64,000 nt of DNA, taken from assembly GCA_003254905.1 (NCBI GenBank), contig QANU01016478.1, positions 1 to 64,000 of the forward strand, written 5' to 3'. Shown in pieces: positions 11,926 to 23,359 of the stretch. The stretch is from Nissolia schottii (Eukaryota > Streptophyta > Magnoliopsida > Fabales > Fabaceae). The notes beneath the pieces are model-generated. The model ran no database searches, was not told the DNA's origin, and saw only the letters and a program-made list of their open reading frames with translations. Position 1 is the first letter of the stretch. Each line of letters begins with the position of its first letter. The translations under genes and the position numbers were made by a program.

Positions 11926-13061
11926 AGGGGAAATGCCCACTTTAGTCCCTAAATTTCAAAAATAAATCATTTTGGTCCCTGAAACTGTGACATATGAATC
12001 ACGTTAGTCCACACCTTAATTTTGTTTGTCTGATAATAATTTTGTACTTATGTATCACATTAAGTGTCATGTAGGCACTGACACATCCTATTTGATGTGG
12101 CATGTATGAGGAGAGTTCAAATTGGTCATTGAAACTTTGTTATAGAGGGTCAAATAGGTCCCTAAAAATTTTCTCATCCCATCAATATTAAAACCCTAAA
12201 TCAAGGGTAAACACATCTAGTGTGTCCTCATCAACACCAAGCAAAGACTCTACCCCACCACCTTCATATTTTAATTGTCTGATATCACTTGTAAGAAGCT
12301 TTCTCCCACGATGAAAAATAAGGGTAGGTGAATCTACCATCTACGTAAACAAGTAAATTAGCAAATTAGTCAAAATAGACCAACAATACCAACACACCAA
12401 CAACCCAAAAGTATAGCACAAAAGCCCATTATAGCAACATGCACCACAAGAACAACCCCCCCCAAATATAGCAACAACAACCTATTACAGCAACAACACA
12501 AACAAAAACCCAGTTAACACATCAACAACAACAAGGAAATACAAAAGGGGAGGAGAGTGGTCGTGGAATACCTGTGATGCATTGTGGTCAGAGAAGCAAA
12601 TGAGAGGTGATGACAAGGGAAGAGGAAAAGAGATGAGAGCCGAGAGGGGAGGAAGGGAAGCAGAAAAAAGATGAGAGCGAAGAGGAGAGGAGGGAAGCAA
12701 AAGAGAGATGAGAGTAGAGAGGGATATATTTAGTGATTATGGGAAAATTAGGGATTTAAGATTAATTTGATATTAATTATGGTTAAATATAACTTAATTA
12801 GAGATATTACAAAATCTTAAACAACGTCATTTATGCATAATTAGGTCACTATTTATTAAACGACGTTGTTTTAGTAAGTCCGGTGTAGGATGTCAACATG
12901 GAGCTTAGCATGACACATTAACATCGTTCTAACGAAATTGAGGTTGGAAACTTATTTGATTCACAGGTTAAATTTTCAGGGATCAGAATGATTTATTTTA
13001 AAATTCGATGACTAAAGTGACTCACGGTTACAATGTCAAGGACTAAAGTGGGCATTTCTCC
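11926..13061. mobile_element. Non-autonomous Mutator-like element with long TIRs
   Basis: The left end AGGGGAAATGCCCACTTTAG and the inverted right end GGAGAAATGCCCACTTTAG are followed inward by matching AATAAATCATT blocks, so the terminal inverted repeats extend well beyond 60 bp with some divergence. Flanking 9-mers ATTTTATTA (11917-11925) and ATTTTACTA (13062-13070) match at 8 of 9 positions, as expected for the 9-bp duplication made by Mutator-like transposases. No transposase is visible inside. The interior holds A/C-rich and GA-rich low-complexity DNA. Confidence 0.7.
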
Positions 13062-13569
13062 ATTTTACTAAAGCAATCTGAAAAAGCATTTGCTTATATT
13101 ACACGTTCGTTCGTAGCCTTTTACACAATTGCTTTTACACGGAGACCTTTTTTGTGCTCTATATTGATTGATGTTTGTTAGCTGCCTATACAATTTCTAT
13201 TACCCATACACTTTCTCTGATTAAAAATTATTTCCCCCAAAAAGAGTTGGTTGTATGAGATAGCAGTATCCCGTAGCGAAAAAGCATATCCTATTACTTA
13301 TGTAAACTGTAATCAATATAAATTAAAAAGCATGGCTTTAGCAGCAGTAGTCGTTCGAGTGTAAGAGTGTTGCACTTCTCATTAAAACTTTTGAGATGAT
13401 TCTAAGTAAATCTACGTGTAGAAAAATAAGAACATACCTCTGATGAGATCCAGAACTGTTACCCACACAGTAGCATTGATAGTTAAATACTGTACCTTAC
13501 TAGGTGTTTAAGGGAGTCTAATCTTTTCGTTACTACGTCATCTGTTTTCTACCTTAGCTCCTAGGGAAT

Positions 13570-13662
13570 AAATTCTCAATCAACATTCATCATTCATCAT
13601 AAATTCTCAATCAACATTCATCATGCATCATAAATTCTCAATCAACATTCATCGTTCATCAC
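13570..13662. repeat. Three 31-bp tandem repeats
   Basis: Three near-identical copies of a 31-bp unit beginning AAATTCTCAATCAACATTCA lie head to tail immediately before the larger minisatellite. Confidence 0.9.
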
Positions 13663-13671
13663 TCATATCAT

Positions 13672-14000
13672 GGGACCGTCCACACGTGATGCAACGCACA
13701 TCCTAGGACTGTTCACCCACGATGCAATGCGCACCCTAGAACCGTCCACTCGTAATGCAATGCGCACCCTAGGACTGTCCACCCGTGATGCATTACGCAC
13801 CCTAGGACCGCCGTCTGCACGGAATGCCACCTACACCATAGGACCGCCGTCCACACGGAATGTCATCCACACCCTAGGACTGTCGTTCACTTAGAATGCC
13901 ATCCACATCCTAGGACTGTCGTCCACTCGGATTGCCATCTACACCCTAGGACTGCCATTAACTCGGATTGCCATCTACACCCTAGGACTGCCATCCACAG
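13672..14000. repeat. 33-36 bp minisatellite, array 1
   Basis: About nine and a half units start GGACYGTC and end CACCCTA. The first four are 33 bp and the rest 36 bp. The unit is rich in CCTAGGAC and recurs in opposite orientation at 36870-37130 (array 2). An open frame at 13670-13894 simply follows the unit and is not a gene. Confidence 0.9.
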
Positions 14001-14021
14001 TTGAACATTCAATAAAACAAC

Positions 14022-14023
<2 letters not shown>

Positions 14024-14081
<58 letters not shown>
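14024..14081. repeat. (CA)29 microsatellite
   Basis: An uninterrupted CA dinucleotide run of about 58 bases, likely polymorphic. Confidence 0.97.
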
Positions 14082-14084
<3 letters not shown>

Positions 14085-16343
14085 CATTCCATCCGAATCC
14101 TTTCCAATCACAGCCACAGATATTTCCAACACATCATTTCGTAGTCATAAAGCCATCATAGACAATTGCAGTACCAAAACACATCAAGGTTGTTTCTAAA
14201 ATAATTACAGAATTGAGGTCCCAGCGTCCTGCTAAAAAACAGAGTTTGCAACAAAAGTCTAGGCCGCTTAGTGAGCCGCTCAGCGCAGCGCTTGGCGGTG
14301 TGCTCAGCGTACTGGACGTGCATCAGGTCTCAGTTCTGCAATTCTCAGTAAGCTGCATAATTTCTCATGTCCCAACTTAACCCTAATTTTCCCAACAATA
14401 TTTAACAAATTTCAACAACACAAGAAACTTATTTTCATGTCCCTAACAATTCCCATCATAAATCAAATCTATTAACTCATAACTCATCAAGCATATATAT
14501 ATATTCTCATATTCCAGCAAAATTAATAGCAGTCGTCAAAGATATCACACCAAGCAATTAAACCTAATATCATCTAGCACAAAATATAATACAAATATCA
14601 TCAAACATCTTAGAAACCACATAGATAGTGGTTAGGACGGTTTACCCACTTTTCAGGTGTTCGAAAAAACTGCTAGAAAAGACTCCTGCAACCTTGGGGC
14701 GATCGTGCTATTTTTACTGAGTCCAACGGCATAACCGCAGAGCGCACGAACGGAACAAAAATAAATTTAGTAGTATAAAAGTATGGATTTTGTGCACTGA
14801 AGGAATGCCTTCGGAAGCTACACACATATATATATGGGTCCTGAGGCGGTGGTGCTTGCCGCATCAGTGGATATTTATTATATATATTATTATTATATTA
14901 TTTCTATATCTTATTCTTTTAGTTTCTTTCTTTGCTTTTGTTTCTTTTATTCTTGCTATGGATGCCGTGGGTGAGGCCACGTGCTCCACTCGAATCTATT
15001 TTGATCGCCGTTGGTTCTTAATTATTTATGTACGGATATCCTAAAATTAATTTTTCTTTATTACTTATTTAATTTTATTTGTTCATTCTGAAACTTATTT
15101 TTATATTAGTATATTTTACGAAATCTTTTGAGTTGTAATTAAATCTTACTAGTAACTGGAAATCGATTCGGATTTCACAGGACTTTGCAAAATCGTCCAA
15201 TTACTACTTTTAGTTAATATTTTAAATATTAAATTTAATGATTAAATTTTTCCAATTTTATTAATTTCTTCTTATTTATTTATTACATGAAATCTTCGTA
15301 AAAGAAAAAATCAGAATGTTACATAATTTATCAATCAAATAAATTCAAATCAAACTAAATCAACTCTCAAATTTAATCGTTTCAATATCACTACCAATTT
15401 GTGAGTAAAGTCTCCTTTTAAAACATTCGCTCAGCTATGAAGTACGGACACGACACATGACATTAACAGAAACAATCTGAAAAGGCTGGCACTCTGATTC
15501 CTTGCAGCCTTAGAGCAGAAACTCCTCTTCCTTCTCAGAATGAGAACAATTTTGAAGCCTCCCACAAGCTGAGCCGTGCACGATCACTTACGTTTTGGGT
15601 TTCACTTATCAACTGTAGCAACATAAAGGACAAAACTTTTATTAAGGGAAAATTAGAAAAATTAAGAATTGCACTCTTTAAAAAAAAAATATATTCAACA
15701 AAAAATTAAAAGATTTGTCCATAATCAAGAACTAGCATTTATAATGAAGATGATCTGCTAAATTATGAGTATGTTTTTAGTTTTCTATAAGTTTCAGAAA
15801 AGTATCATTATTATTAATCTTTGTAGCAACGCAGCCAACGCTACTACTTTGTTCACGTCTATAATGAATTCAGTATATAAAGAAACAAAGATACAAAAAA
15901 GAAAAAGAGAAAAAATAAACAAAGTCTTGTTCATTTTATGTTTTTGAGAAATTGCGACTTATATCTCAACTCGTTAAACATTTATAATGCATTCTACAAT
16001 TTAACAAAATAGTATTTACATTTCATTTATCTTCATCCCAATTCGAAATAACAAGTTTCTAAAACACACTCAAGTTTCCATTTTGTGTTGGAAACACTTT
16101 TCAATAATGGCACTTGCTGCATTTTGAATAATCGATTCGAAACATTTGATTTAATGGACTGTGCTTTGACCTAGTTATTTCTTGGTATAGCTTCATTATG
16201 GTTTAATTACAATTCAACCAAAAAATTAACTTGTTAAAACAATTGAAAACTTTTTCCATAAATTTTGAAACCCATTTCTCAAAAAATCATGGAAAGCAAT
16301 TAGCATACCAGTAAAGCATAGTTTGAGAGGATCACCTTACCTG
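14082..16343. other. No gene seen; possible degraded retroelement DNA
   Basis: This is AT-rich and lacks a supportable coding region. A GC-rich patch near 14260-14350 (AGCCGCTCAGCGCAGCGC and similar) and a TG...CA-like end near 15323 recall LTR sequence, but no paired terminus or target duplication was found. The last kilobase is the downstream flank of the NLR gene. Confidence 0.4.
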
Positions 16344-18788
16344 CTAGAACGACTCTTTAAATTTGGAATGTAATAGTTGCTTAGTGGTTGGGTCTTCCCA
16401 CTCTAAATTTGTCCACCAGATGTATTCTCCCCCGATCTGAATCAAGGTGTCCCTCGCAGAGTTGGAATCTAACGGAAGCTTCCTTAGATTATAGCAGCTT
16501 GAAATTTGAATGGATTTAAGGAAAGGAAAAGGTAGTGCTCTCTGGTTGATGCTCTTCAGCTTCGGCAAATGCATAAAATGAAGATATCTCAAATTTGAGA
16601 ACAACTCTGTGATTGAACTTTCATCTTGGGCTTCCTTGACCACCTCTTCCACTGATATACAAAAACTAACAGAAAGAAGCTCAAGGAGCGGAGCATACTT
16701 GAGCCATGTCAAATGGGTTATTGAATTACATGTACTTATCATCACCTCACGAAGCTTGCCAAGACGACAACTAGTGTTAGTAATGGATGAAACTTCCATA
16801 ATGATATGCAAGCTCAATAAATTTATATGCTCCAAATGCTTCATTCTTGACCAAACTCCCAATAATGACGTCATTTCAAGTGGCTCCATGATTTTCAGAA
16901 GCTCAAGATTCCTTGAGCAGCCCTGCAATTTGGTGGAGTTGAGTAATTTATTCACTCCAGTAATCTTTGTTATTTCGATGCCTAATTCCTCTATCTTTGG
17001 TAGACCCTCCAACTTGTCTAGAAATATTTCCTCTTCTTTTTCTTCATCTTTCCCTCCTAGGTAGTTGCTTCTGGAATATCTAAATACCTTTAACTGCTCA
17101 AGACTTTCAAATACTTGTGAAGGAAAACTTTGAAGATTATATAAAGCATTGTCAACAAGAAACACCCTCATTTTTTTCAAATTCTTCAATTCAATTGGCA
17201 ACCAGATTGTCATTCGCGTACCCGAAAGATCAAGAAATTCCAAATTGATCAATTTTCCTATTTCAATAGGGAGACCAGTGAGACTCAAGTTATTTGATAG
17301 ATCCAATACTTTCAACCTTGTCATGTATTGGATATTTGATAAATTATCATTGTCCAAGCTTGTGCCTTGTAGACATAGAGTAAAGAGATTCGAACAAGTT
17401 GGTACATGCAGAACCCTTCCTCTAACGCCTATAACTGAAATCCTCTCCACATTATTCAGTCTCTCTTGATAATCATCCATTAGAAATGCTTCCCCCTGAA
17501 CTACAACTTTATCTTTGTTTCTGTCTTGATCACGACCTAACCATAGTGCCATATCTCGGATCACATCATGCATCTTAATTTCAGAAAGCCAATTTGTACT
17601 TGCAGCGTCCTCTAACAGGCATGAAAGCTTTAATTTTTCAATGATGGACCGCCCATCCTCACGCATATCATGTATGCTGCTCTTATATTTATCTTTGTCA
17701 AGAAACCCCTCTCCGATCCATCTATCGATAAGGTCTTCAACATGGATTGCATAATCTTCCGGGTACAGTGCACAATATAAAAAGCAATTCTTGTGTGCTT
17801 GGTCGGGCAGTCTGTCATAGCTAAACTCAAGAATACGAAACACTTTGTCCTGCAAATCTGAAGATATCCAAGGAGAAGTGCTTAAATCACGTTTGGCTTG
17901 CCTCCATGCATCAACGCCCTTCACCCCAGCCATGGCACTCCCAACTGTAATGATAGCTAGCGGCAACCCTCCGCATTCTTTAGCAATCTCCCATGCTAGC
18001 TTTCGAATTTCATTATGACACTTTAAAGTCTCTTCACCAACTTTCTTACAAAACAAATCAAATGCTTCTTTCTCAAGCAAACATTCCACTTTGAATTTAT
18101 TTTGTGCTCTCATTTTATCACAGACATCCTCAGACCGCGTTGTGAGCACTACTTTTGATTTACAATGTCTAGTCCCCATTAGATGTTCTGGAACTCCTGC
18201 CCTTTCAAGTTCCAATTTCCCCCAAACGTCGTCCAACATCAACACATAACTCTTCTGGTTTAGGACTCGGTAGAGCCTTGCCTCTCTTTGATCTGCACTA
18301 CTTTCCTTCCAACTCTCGTCTTTGATCCCTAACCTGCTTGCAATATCATTCATAACTGTGTTGACATCACCATCTTTAGAAACCACCACCCATATAACAA
18401 GATCAAACCCGTGCTCCCTCCTTCCAAACTCGCTCTCTATCCTCTTCATAAGGGTGGTTTTGCCAGCCCCACCCATGCCGTACAAGCCTATGATGCCCAC
18501 ATTTTCATCTTGGAGGCTATTCCACACTTTGTTTAGCATCAAATCCAAGCCCACAGTCTCCACACAAGGCCTTTCCTCCACCAATTGGGGTGGTAGCTTG
18601 CGAGCAACGTCAATATTCTTGTCAAGGAAATGTATTCCCACGATCACCAATTCATCCACCACAGGGATCATCTTATTAACAACTTTCTTTCCCAGCTTGT
18701 AGCGGGACACAATATTCTTAGGGCAAGAACCACTCAGACATGTATTGAGAATTTCTTGAGAACCTTGAGCTTCAATAACCTCCATCAT
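16344..18788 (-). CDS. CC-NBS-LRR disease-resistance protein (RPS5/RPS2 type), main exon
   Basis: This exon encodes 814 residues of an intracellular immune receptor of the CNL class, which switches on by ADP/ATP exchange after sensing a pathogen effector. Numbering within the exon: P-loop GMGGAGKTT at 104-112, kinase-2 LMLDDVW at 183-189, RNBS-B VVLTTRS at 213-219, GLPL at 274-277, RNBS-D CFLYCALYPEDY at 335-346 and MHD at 407-409. Leucine-rich repeats follow to the stop, with the classic LKVLDLSNN and LEFLDLSGT turns. All nucleotide-binding motifs are intact. The exon opens right after TTATAG, a good acceptor, in phase 0. It therefore joins the coiled-coil exon at 22418-22660 for a protein of about 895 residues, the usual size for this group. 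The first ATG of this exon is probably internal. The C terminus, with WTNLEWED before the stop, is typical of the family. No frameshift or early stop is seen. Confidence 0.93.
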   Translation of the reverse strand: MMEVIEAQGSQEILNTCLSGSCPKNIVSRYKLGKKVVNKMIPVVDELVIVGIHFLDKNIDVARKLPPQLVEERPCVETVGLDLMLNKVWNSLQDENVGIIGLYGMGGAGKTTLMKRIESEFGRREHGFDLVIWVVVSKDGDVNTVMNDIASRLGIKDESWKESSADQREARLYRVLNQKSYVLMLDDVWGKLELERAGVPEHLMGTRHCKSKVVLTTRSEDVCDKMRAQNKFKVECLLEKEAFDLFCKKVGEETLKCHNEIRKLAWEIAKECGGLPLAIITVGSAMAGVKGVDAWRQAKRDLSTSPWISSDLQDKVFRILEFSYDRLPDQAHKNCFLYCALYPEDYAIHVEDLIDRWIGEGFLDKDKYKSSIHDMREDGRSIIEKLKLSCLLEDAASTNWLSEIKMHDVIRDMALWLGRDQDRNKDKVVVQGEAFLMDDYQERLNNVERISVIGVRGRVLHVPTCSNLFTLCLQGTSLDNDNLSNIQYMTRLKVLDLSNNLSLTGLPIEIGKLINLEFLDLSGTRMTIWLPIELKNLKKMRVFLVDNALYNLQSFPSQVFESLEQLKVFRYSRSNYLGGKDEEKEEEIFLDKLEGLPKIEELGIEITKITGVNKLLNSTKLQGCSRNLELLKIMEPLEMTSLLGVWSRMKHLEHINLLSLHIIMEVSSITNTSCRLGKLREVMISTCNSITHLTWLKYAPLLELLSVSFCISVEEVVKEAQDESSITELFSNLRYLHFMHLPKLKSINQRALPFPFLKSIQISSCYNLRKLPLDSNSARDTLIQIGGEYIWWTNLEWEDPTTKQLLHSKFKESF

Positions 18789-19460
18789 CTATAAGGAGAG
18801 ATACAACTTAGTATTGAATCAATAGAGTATAGTTAATTTTCTATTTCATTAATGTCAAAGCTTTAAAATTTGGGAGAAAGTTACGAGCATATGATGCAAA
18901 AAGACTTTTCCTTTCTGTAAAGTCTTTTGCCATGTCTTATAATAGATGTTCTTGTGTTAGATAGTTAATTGTTATATATACTTGATGGAGATGGATCGCA
19001 AGAAATTTTTTGGCCTACTTTGTGCATAATTTTGTTTTGAAATAGGGTTAGTAATGATTAAATTCTAAATTTTTTGGTCATAATAGTTCTAATAATCATT
19101 TCTTCTAGAAGCTTAAACTGTTAGGTAAAAGTAAGTGAATGATTTTATATACTTTTTTACCTTATTTAATTATTATCCGTGATATGTGTTGGAATATGAT
19201 TTATTATTTAACTGTTATCTATGATATATGTTGGAATAAATTAGAGTAGAATTGCCCATCAATTGCATTTGCAAGGAAAGGACTGCCCTCAATAAGAAGA
19301 AAAAGGCTACCTAGAGGTGAAGTTGCATTGTCTGCTCATTCTATGATTGACAAGTTTTTCCATTAACGAATATGAATTTCAGTTACAGTAATATGTTATA
19401 TGAAAGCATTCCGTGATGTCCGAGTCAACCTTCTAGCACATTTCGGGACCCCAAGAAGGA

Positions 19461-19461
19461 N
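19461..19461. other. Single ambiguous base (N)
   Basis: The only N in the window. It falls on the boundary between the two NLR-derived repeat units, which makes an assembly join or a collapsed repeat plausible. Confidence 0.98.
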
Positions 19462-19684
19462 CAGAAGGCCTCTCCTCCACCGATTGGGGTGGTAGCCATT
19501 GAGCAACGTCACTCTTGTCATGGAAACGGCTTCCCGTGTTCACCAATTCGTCCACCATAGGGATCATCTTATTTACAACTTTCTTTCCCAGCTTGTAGCG
19601 GGACACAATATTCTTTGGGCAAGAACCACTCAGACATGTATTGAGAATTTCTTGAGAACCTTGAGCTTCAATAACCTCTATCAT
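19462..19684 (-). pseudogene. Truncated duplicate of NLR exon 2 start
   Basis: It repeats about the first 74 codons of the NLR main exon (MIEVIEAQGSQEILNTCLSG and onward, through SCPKN and YKLGKK). It then stops being homologous at the N (position 19461), before the P-loop. Its acceptor TTATAG is preserved, so it could in principle be spliced to the upstream coiled-coil exon, but no nucleotide-binding domain follows. It is either a true partial duplication or the visible stub of a second NLR copy lost in assembly. Confidence 0.85.
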
Positions 19685-22417
19685 CTATAAGGAGAGATAC
19701 AACTTAATTAGAGCTTTAAAATTTGGGAGAAAGTTACGAGCATGTGATGCAAAAAGACTTTTCCTTTCTGTGAAGTCTTTTGCCTGCCATGTCTTAATTA
19801 TAATAGATGTTCTTGCATCGGATAGTTAATTGTTATATATATCCTTGATGGAAATGGATCGCAAGAAATTTTTTGGCCTACCGTGTGCATAATTTTGTTT
19901 TGAAATAGGGTTAATAATGATTAAATTCTAAACTTTTTGGTCATAATAATTCTAATAACCATTTTTTCTAGAAGCTTAAAATGTTAGCAAATGAATTGCC
20001 CATCACTTGCATTTGCAAGGAAAGGACTGCCCTGAGTTGAAGCCGCCTCACTAAGAAGAAAAAGGCTACCTAGAGGTGCAGTCGCATTGTCTGCTCATTC
20101 TATGCTTGACTAGTTTTTCCATTAACGAATATGAATTTCAGTTACAGTAATATGTTATATGAAAGCATTCCGTACGTGATGTCCGAGTCAACCTTGTAGC
20201 ACATTTCGGGACCCCCAAGAAGGGCAAGATCCATGACTCCTATGGCCTTTAACTTCAATCTGTATTTTCATTTTTCTTGATTTCTTTAAATGCAAAATGT
20301 TATATGCTTATGTTGGCTGTAATTTGAAAGTTGAAGAGTAGTGCATTCCTTTTTTTAACAGGAACAAGGGAAGTAAAAAGGTTAAACTTTTTATTTTTAT
20401 TTTATTTAAATTACACATAGTTAATTTACTAGAGTTACTTTTTTAATGTTTCAAAGTAATAGACACAGAGATCCACGAATGTAATGTGTCACTATTTTAA
20501 TGAACCAGAACAAGAGAAAGTCTTTGCACTTAGTGCACCTAAATTTTTTTATTTATAAATATTAATAAATTATTAAATTTATCCGTGATAGAAATTATTA
20601 TTTAATTGTTATTTCTGATATCTATTGGAGAACCAAAATAAATACTGCTCATCTAGCTTGTTTGAATTTTGTATGAAATAACAATGAATATATTAAAGTT
20701 CACTTGATATATGCAAGTTAAGTATGTTTGATACTTTTTTATTATATATCATATACTTGGGTTTTTATTAGTATTGTCCTATATATCTGGATTGCAAACT
20801 TGTGCATTGCACACGTAACTTTTGTTGGGAGACCCATACTTTTTTGAGAGATCTCAAACGTGTATATTAAGGAATGTATATATATTTACCATTTATGTAC
20901 AGATTAGGATGAGCTGTATAAATAGAAATTAGTTCCCGTAATGTGTAGATCACTAGTTTAGTGCCTTGAGTTATGCAGATATTCTCTCCTTCCATGTTTT
21001 ACTTTTCTGTAAATATAGCCATGTATGTATTAAAGGGAAAATCAATATACAATCACATATTCCCTGATCAACAATCTCCAATTTTACATTTTCTTATTTT
21101 ATATGTTAGATTGGATTAAGTTGGTTTCCTATAATTAATAACTCTTCAATTAGAGTTATTTTACTTTGTTTTTTTTTAATATAATTTTAAGATTATTTCA
21201 TACATTTTAGGATAATTTTAAGTGTTTGTTCTTTAGTTTTCAAGAATAAAAGTTTATAAAAGTGCTCGAGTGCTAGATTTGGTGATCAAGCACGATTTGG
21301 ATGTCAAAAACTCATTTTCAACATTTTTTAACCTATTTTTGACCTATAGGTATAAATAAAACATGATACAACTTGCCCAAGACATCCAAACATTGTAGAA
21401 ATCAGATTTTAGAGAGTAGGTAACTCTAGGAAGGCTCTACAGTGCGAAGACAAAGGCTCTCGGGTGTGACGCAATGAGGGAGAGATCTCAATTCATCACC
21501 AGTCAAATCTGAATCGTTGTTTCTCCATGCGGTCCTTATTTTCTGGTTTTGTTTTGTTTTCTTCTTCTTCTTTCATTATGCACTAATTAGCCCCTTGCTA
21601 GGACGTTGATGTAATCTCTTTGGATGATTCTATTTTAGTTCAGATTATTAATCAATTTCAATTGATGGTTCTTAAAGTTTCTCTTATTGTTCATAATGTT
21701 TTAATTGGTTGATCACCAAGTAATTGAATCATGGTTTTGTATGCAATTCGAGAGAAGGAATACAAAAACACTCATGTGAGATTAACCACAAGCTAACATA
21801 AGATTAGAGATAATTTATGCGGGTTGTGTGGTCATATGTGAGAAATTCACAAATCGTTCGAGTTTCAAATATGCTAGTTTACCCTAAAAGTACATATGAG
21901 TCTAGAGCAGGTGAAGTCAGTTGTATTAGTGTCTATCTCCATAACCTTTTTACCTTCTATCTGGTGGTTATTTTTCTTTTATTATTTATTTATTTTATTT
22001 AACAATATTATTAAAACTTATATTTAAATCATGTATTTCTTTTTTATATTAATATATTTTATATTCAAATTGTAGAATTCTTATGCATTGTACGAGTTCC
22101 TACTCTAGTCCCTTATTTTTAAAGGAATGTACTTCCAACTTGTTGGACAAAATGTTTTGGGCGCTCAATTTTGGCTCTCAATGTTATATATTGTATCATG
22201 ATATAATTTTCATATTAATTATGAAGGATGAAATAAATAAGAATTGTAACAATAAATATTTCATTAATATAAGAGAACTACTAATAAAATAAGAATATTT
22301 TAATCCGAGGGGATCTAATAAGTGTTACAACCATGCTTCTCAAGTTACGTAATGAATTACTTCAATAATAATAATATTGGAATGCGGATGTAGCAATTAT
22401 GAGTGGAGCATACATAC

Positions 22418-22660
22418 CTTTTGAAGCTTTTGAACTTCTTTCTGCCAACCATCGACTTCAAATTTCCTTCGCATAACTCCGGTGCTCTCAGCCAACTCAA
22501 TTTTGGACTGCACATCTTTGCTAATGTTGTCAAGATGGCACCATTTCCCTTTTAATGAGGTTAGATTCTCCTGCAGCTTATAAACATAGGCAGTGTGCAC
22601 TTTGGCGCAACCGAACAAACGAGTCACAGCATCCCAGATTATCCCTGGCAACTGATCCAT
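22418..22660 (-). CDS. N-terminal coiled-coil exon of the NLR gene
   Basis: This exon encodes 81 residues beginning MDQLPGIIWDAVTRLFGC, with the pattern of RPS5-type N termini: an I-W-D-x-x-T-R-L-F opening, then Y-x-x-x-L-x-x-N-L-x-x-L and a V-D-G-W segment, forming the coiled coil. It ends AAG and is followed by GTATGT, an ideal donor in phase 0. The next in-phase acceptor leading to an intact NBS is at 18788. Joining them gives the normal family order CC - SCPKN - NBS - LRR. No N-terminal G/C acylation motif like that of RPS5 is present. The ATG chosen is the only sensible one. Expression evidence would be needed to prove the join across 3.6 kb. Confidence 0.8.
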
Positions 22661-22924
22661 GCCTTTTTGATATACCTACTTGTCAAACAATAATGTTACT
22701 ACTTGCGCCATTTTCTTTTTCACAAAATGCAAAACACCCAATGTACAAGGCAGTTTTAAAAACCTATATTCATAAGAGGTCTAAAAGCATCCCTTGTCTT
22801 TTAAAAATGAGTAATAAAAGTAAACTATTTCTTATTTATCAAACACAAAATTGGCTTATGCTTTTTGAATGCAAGAACACTCCATTGAAAAGCTATACTA
22901 AACCAAGCTTAAGTCCATGGACTC

Positions 22925-23350
22925 ACTCGCACAAACATTTTAAACAGATACACAAACTTTTGAACTAATGCGTACAAACTTTTCAACAAACAAAAAAAAA
23001 AGATGAAAATTAAAATAAAAACGAAAAAGAATAACACTTTAGTGTTCACATGTACAAATTTTTAATCAAGCATACACAAACTTTAGTGTTCTAAAACACA
23101 AACTTTTGAACAACAAAAAATAAATAATATGAAAATGAAAACAAAGACAAAGAAAAAAAATTTGGTGTTGACAAACACAATTTTTTGAATAAACATGGAT
23201 AAACTTTTTTACACATGTGCATAAACTTTTAAATAATCAAAAATAAAAAATATGACTAAAACGAATATAAAAGAAGAAAACTTTGATACTCACATACACA
23301 CTTTTCAACAATTAAGCACAATTTTTTCTCAAATACGCAAACTTTTAAAC
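22925..23350. repeat. Degenerate tandem repeat upstream of the NLR gene
   Basis: About four diverged units of about 110-120 bp contain CACAAACTTTTGAAC-like, AAAAATATGA and ACTTTGATACTCACA-like blocks, separated by A-rich DNA. They lie 270-690 bp upstream of the NLR start codon, in its likely promoter. Confidence 0.55.
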
Positions 23351-23359
23351 ACTAAAAAA

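Larger units (their letters stand above)
18562..20228. repeat. Tandem duplication of NLR exon-2 start plus intron
   Basis: Unit A spans about 18562-19460 and unit B about 19462-20228, head to tail and closely similar by eye. Both contain the exon start, the TTATAG acceptor and blocks such as GCAAGAAATTTTTTGGCCTA and GTTACAGTAATATGTTATAT. Unit A has about 110-120 extra bases near 19130-19245, itself an imperfect repeat. The unit junction is exactly where the single N (19461) lies. Confidence 0.88.
18789..22417 (-). other. Large intron of the NLR gene (3.6 kb)
   Basis: The inferred intron begins GTATGT after AAG (22417) and ends TTATAG (18789), phase 0. It contains a duplicated, truncated start of exon 2 (19462-19684) plus a second copy of the flanking intron DNA. 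It also holds an AT-rich stretch with an unclassified repeat-like segment at about 21240-22000. No other coding sequence is seen in it. Confidence 0.7.

Noticed and set aside
13670-13894. 74-codon open frame with repeated residues
   Set aside because: A by-product of the 33-36 bp minisatellite, both unit lengths being multiples of three.
13672-14000. CRISPR-like array
   Set aside because: Units are directly adjacent and diverge along their whole length; there are no unique spacers, and this is plant DNA.
19433-19684. Separate small NLR-like gene
   Set aside because: It is the truncated duplicate of exon 2; homology ends at the N and no nucleotide-binding site follows.
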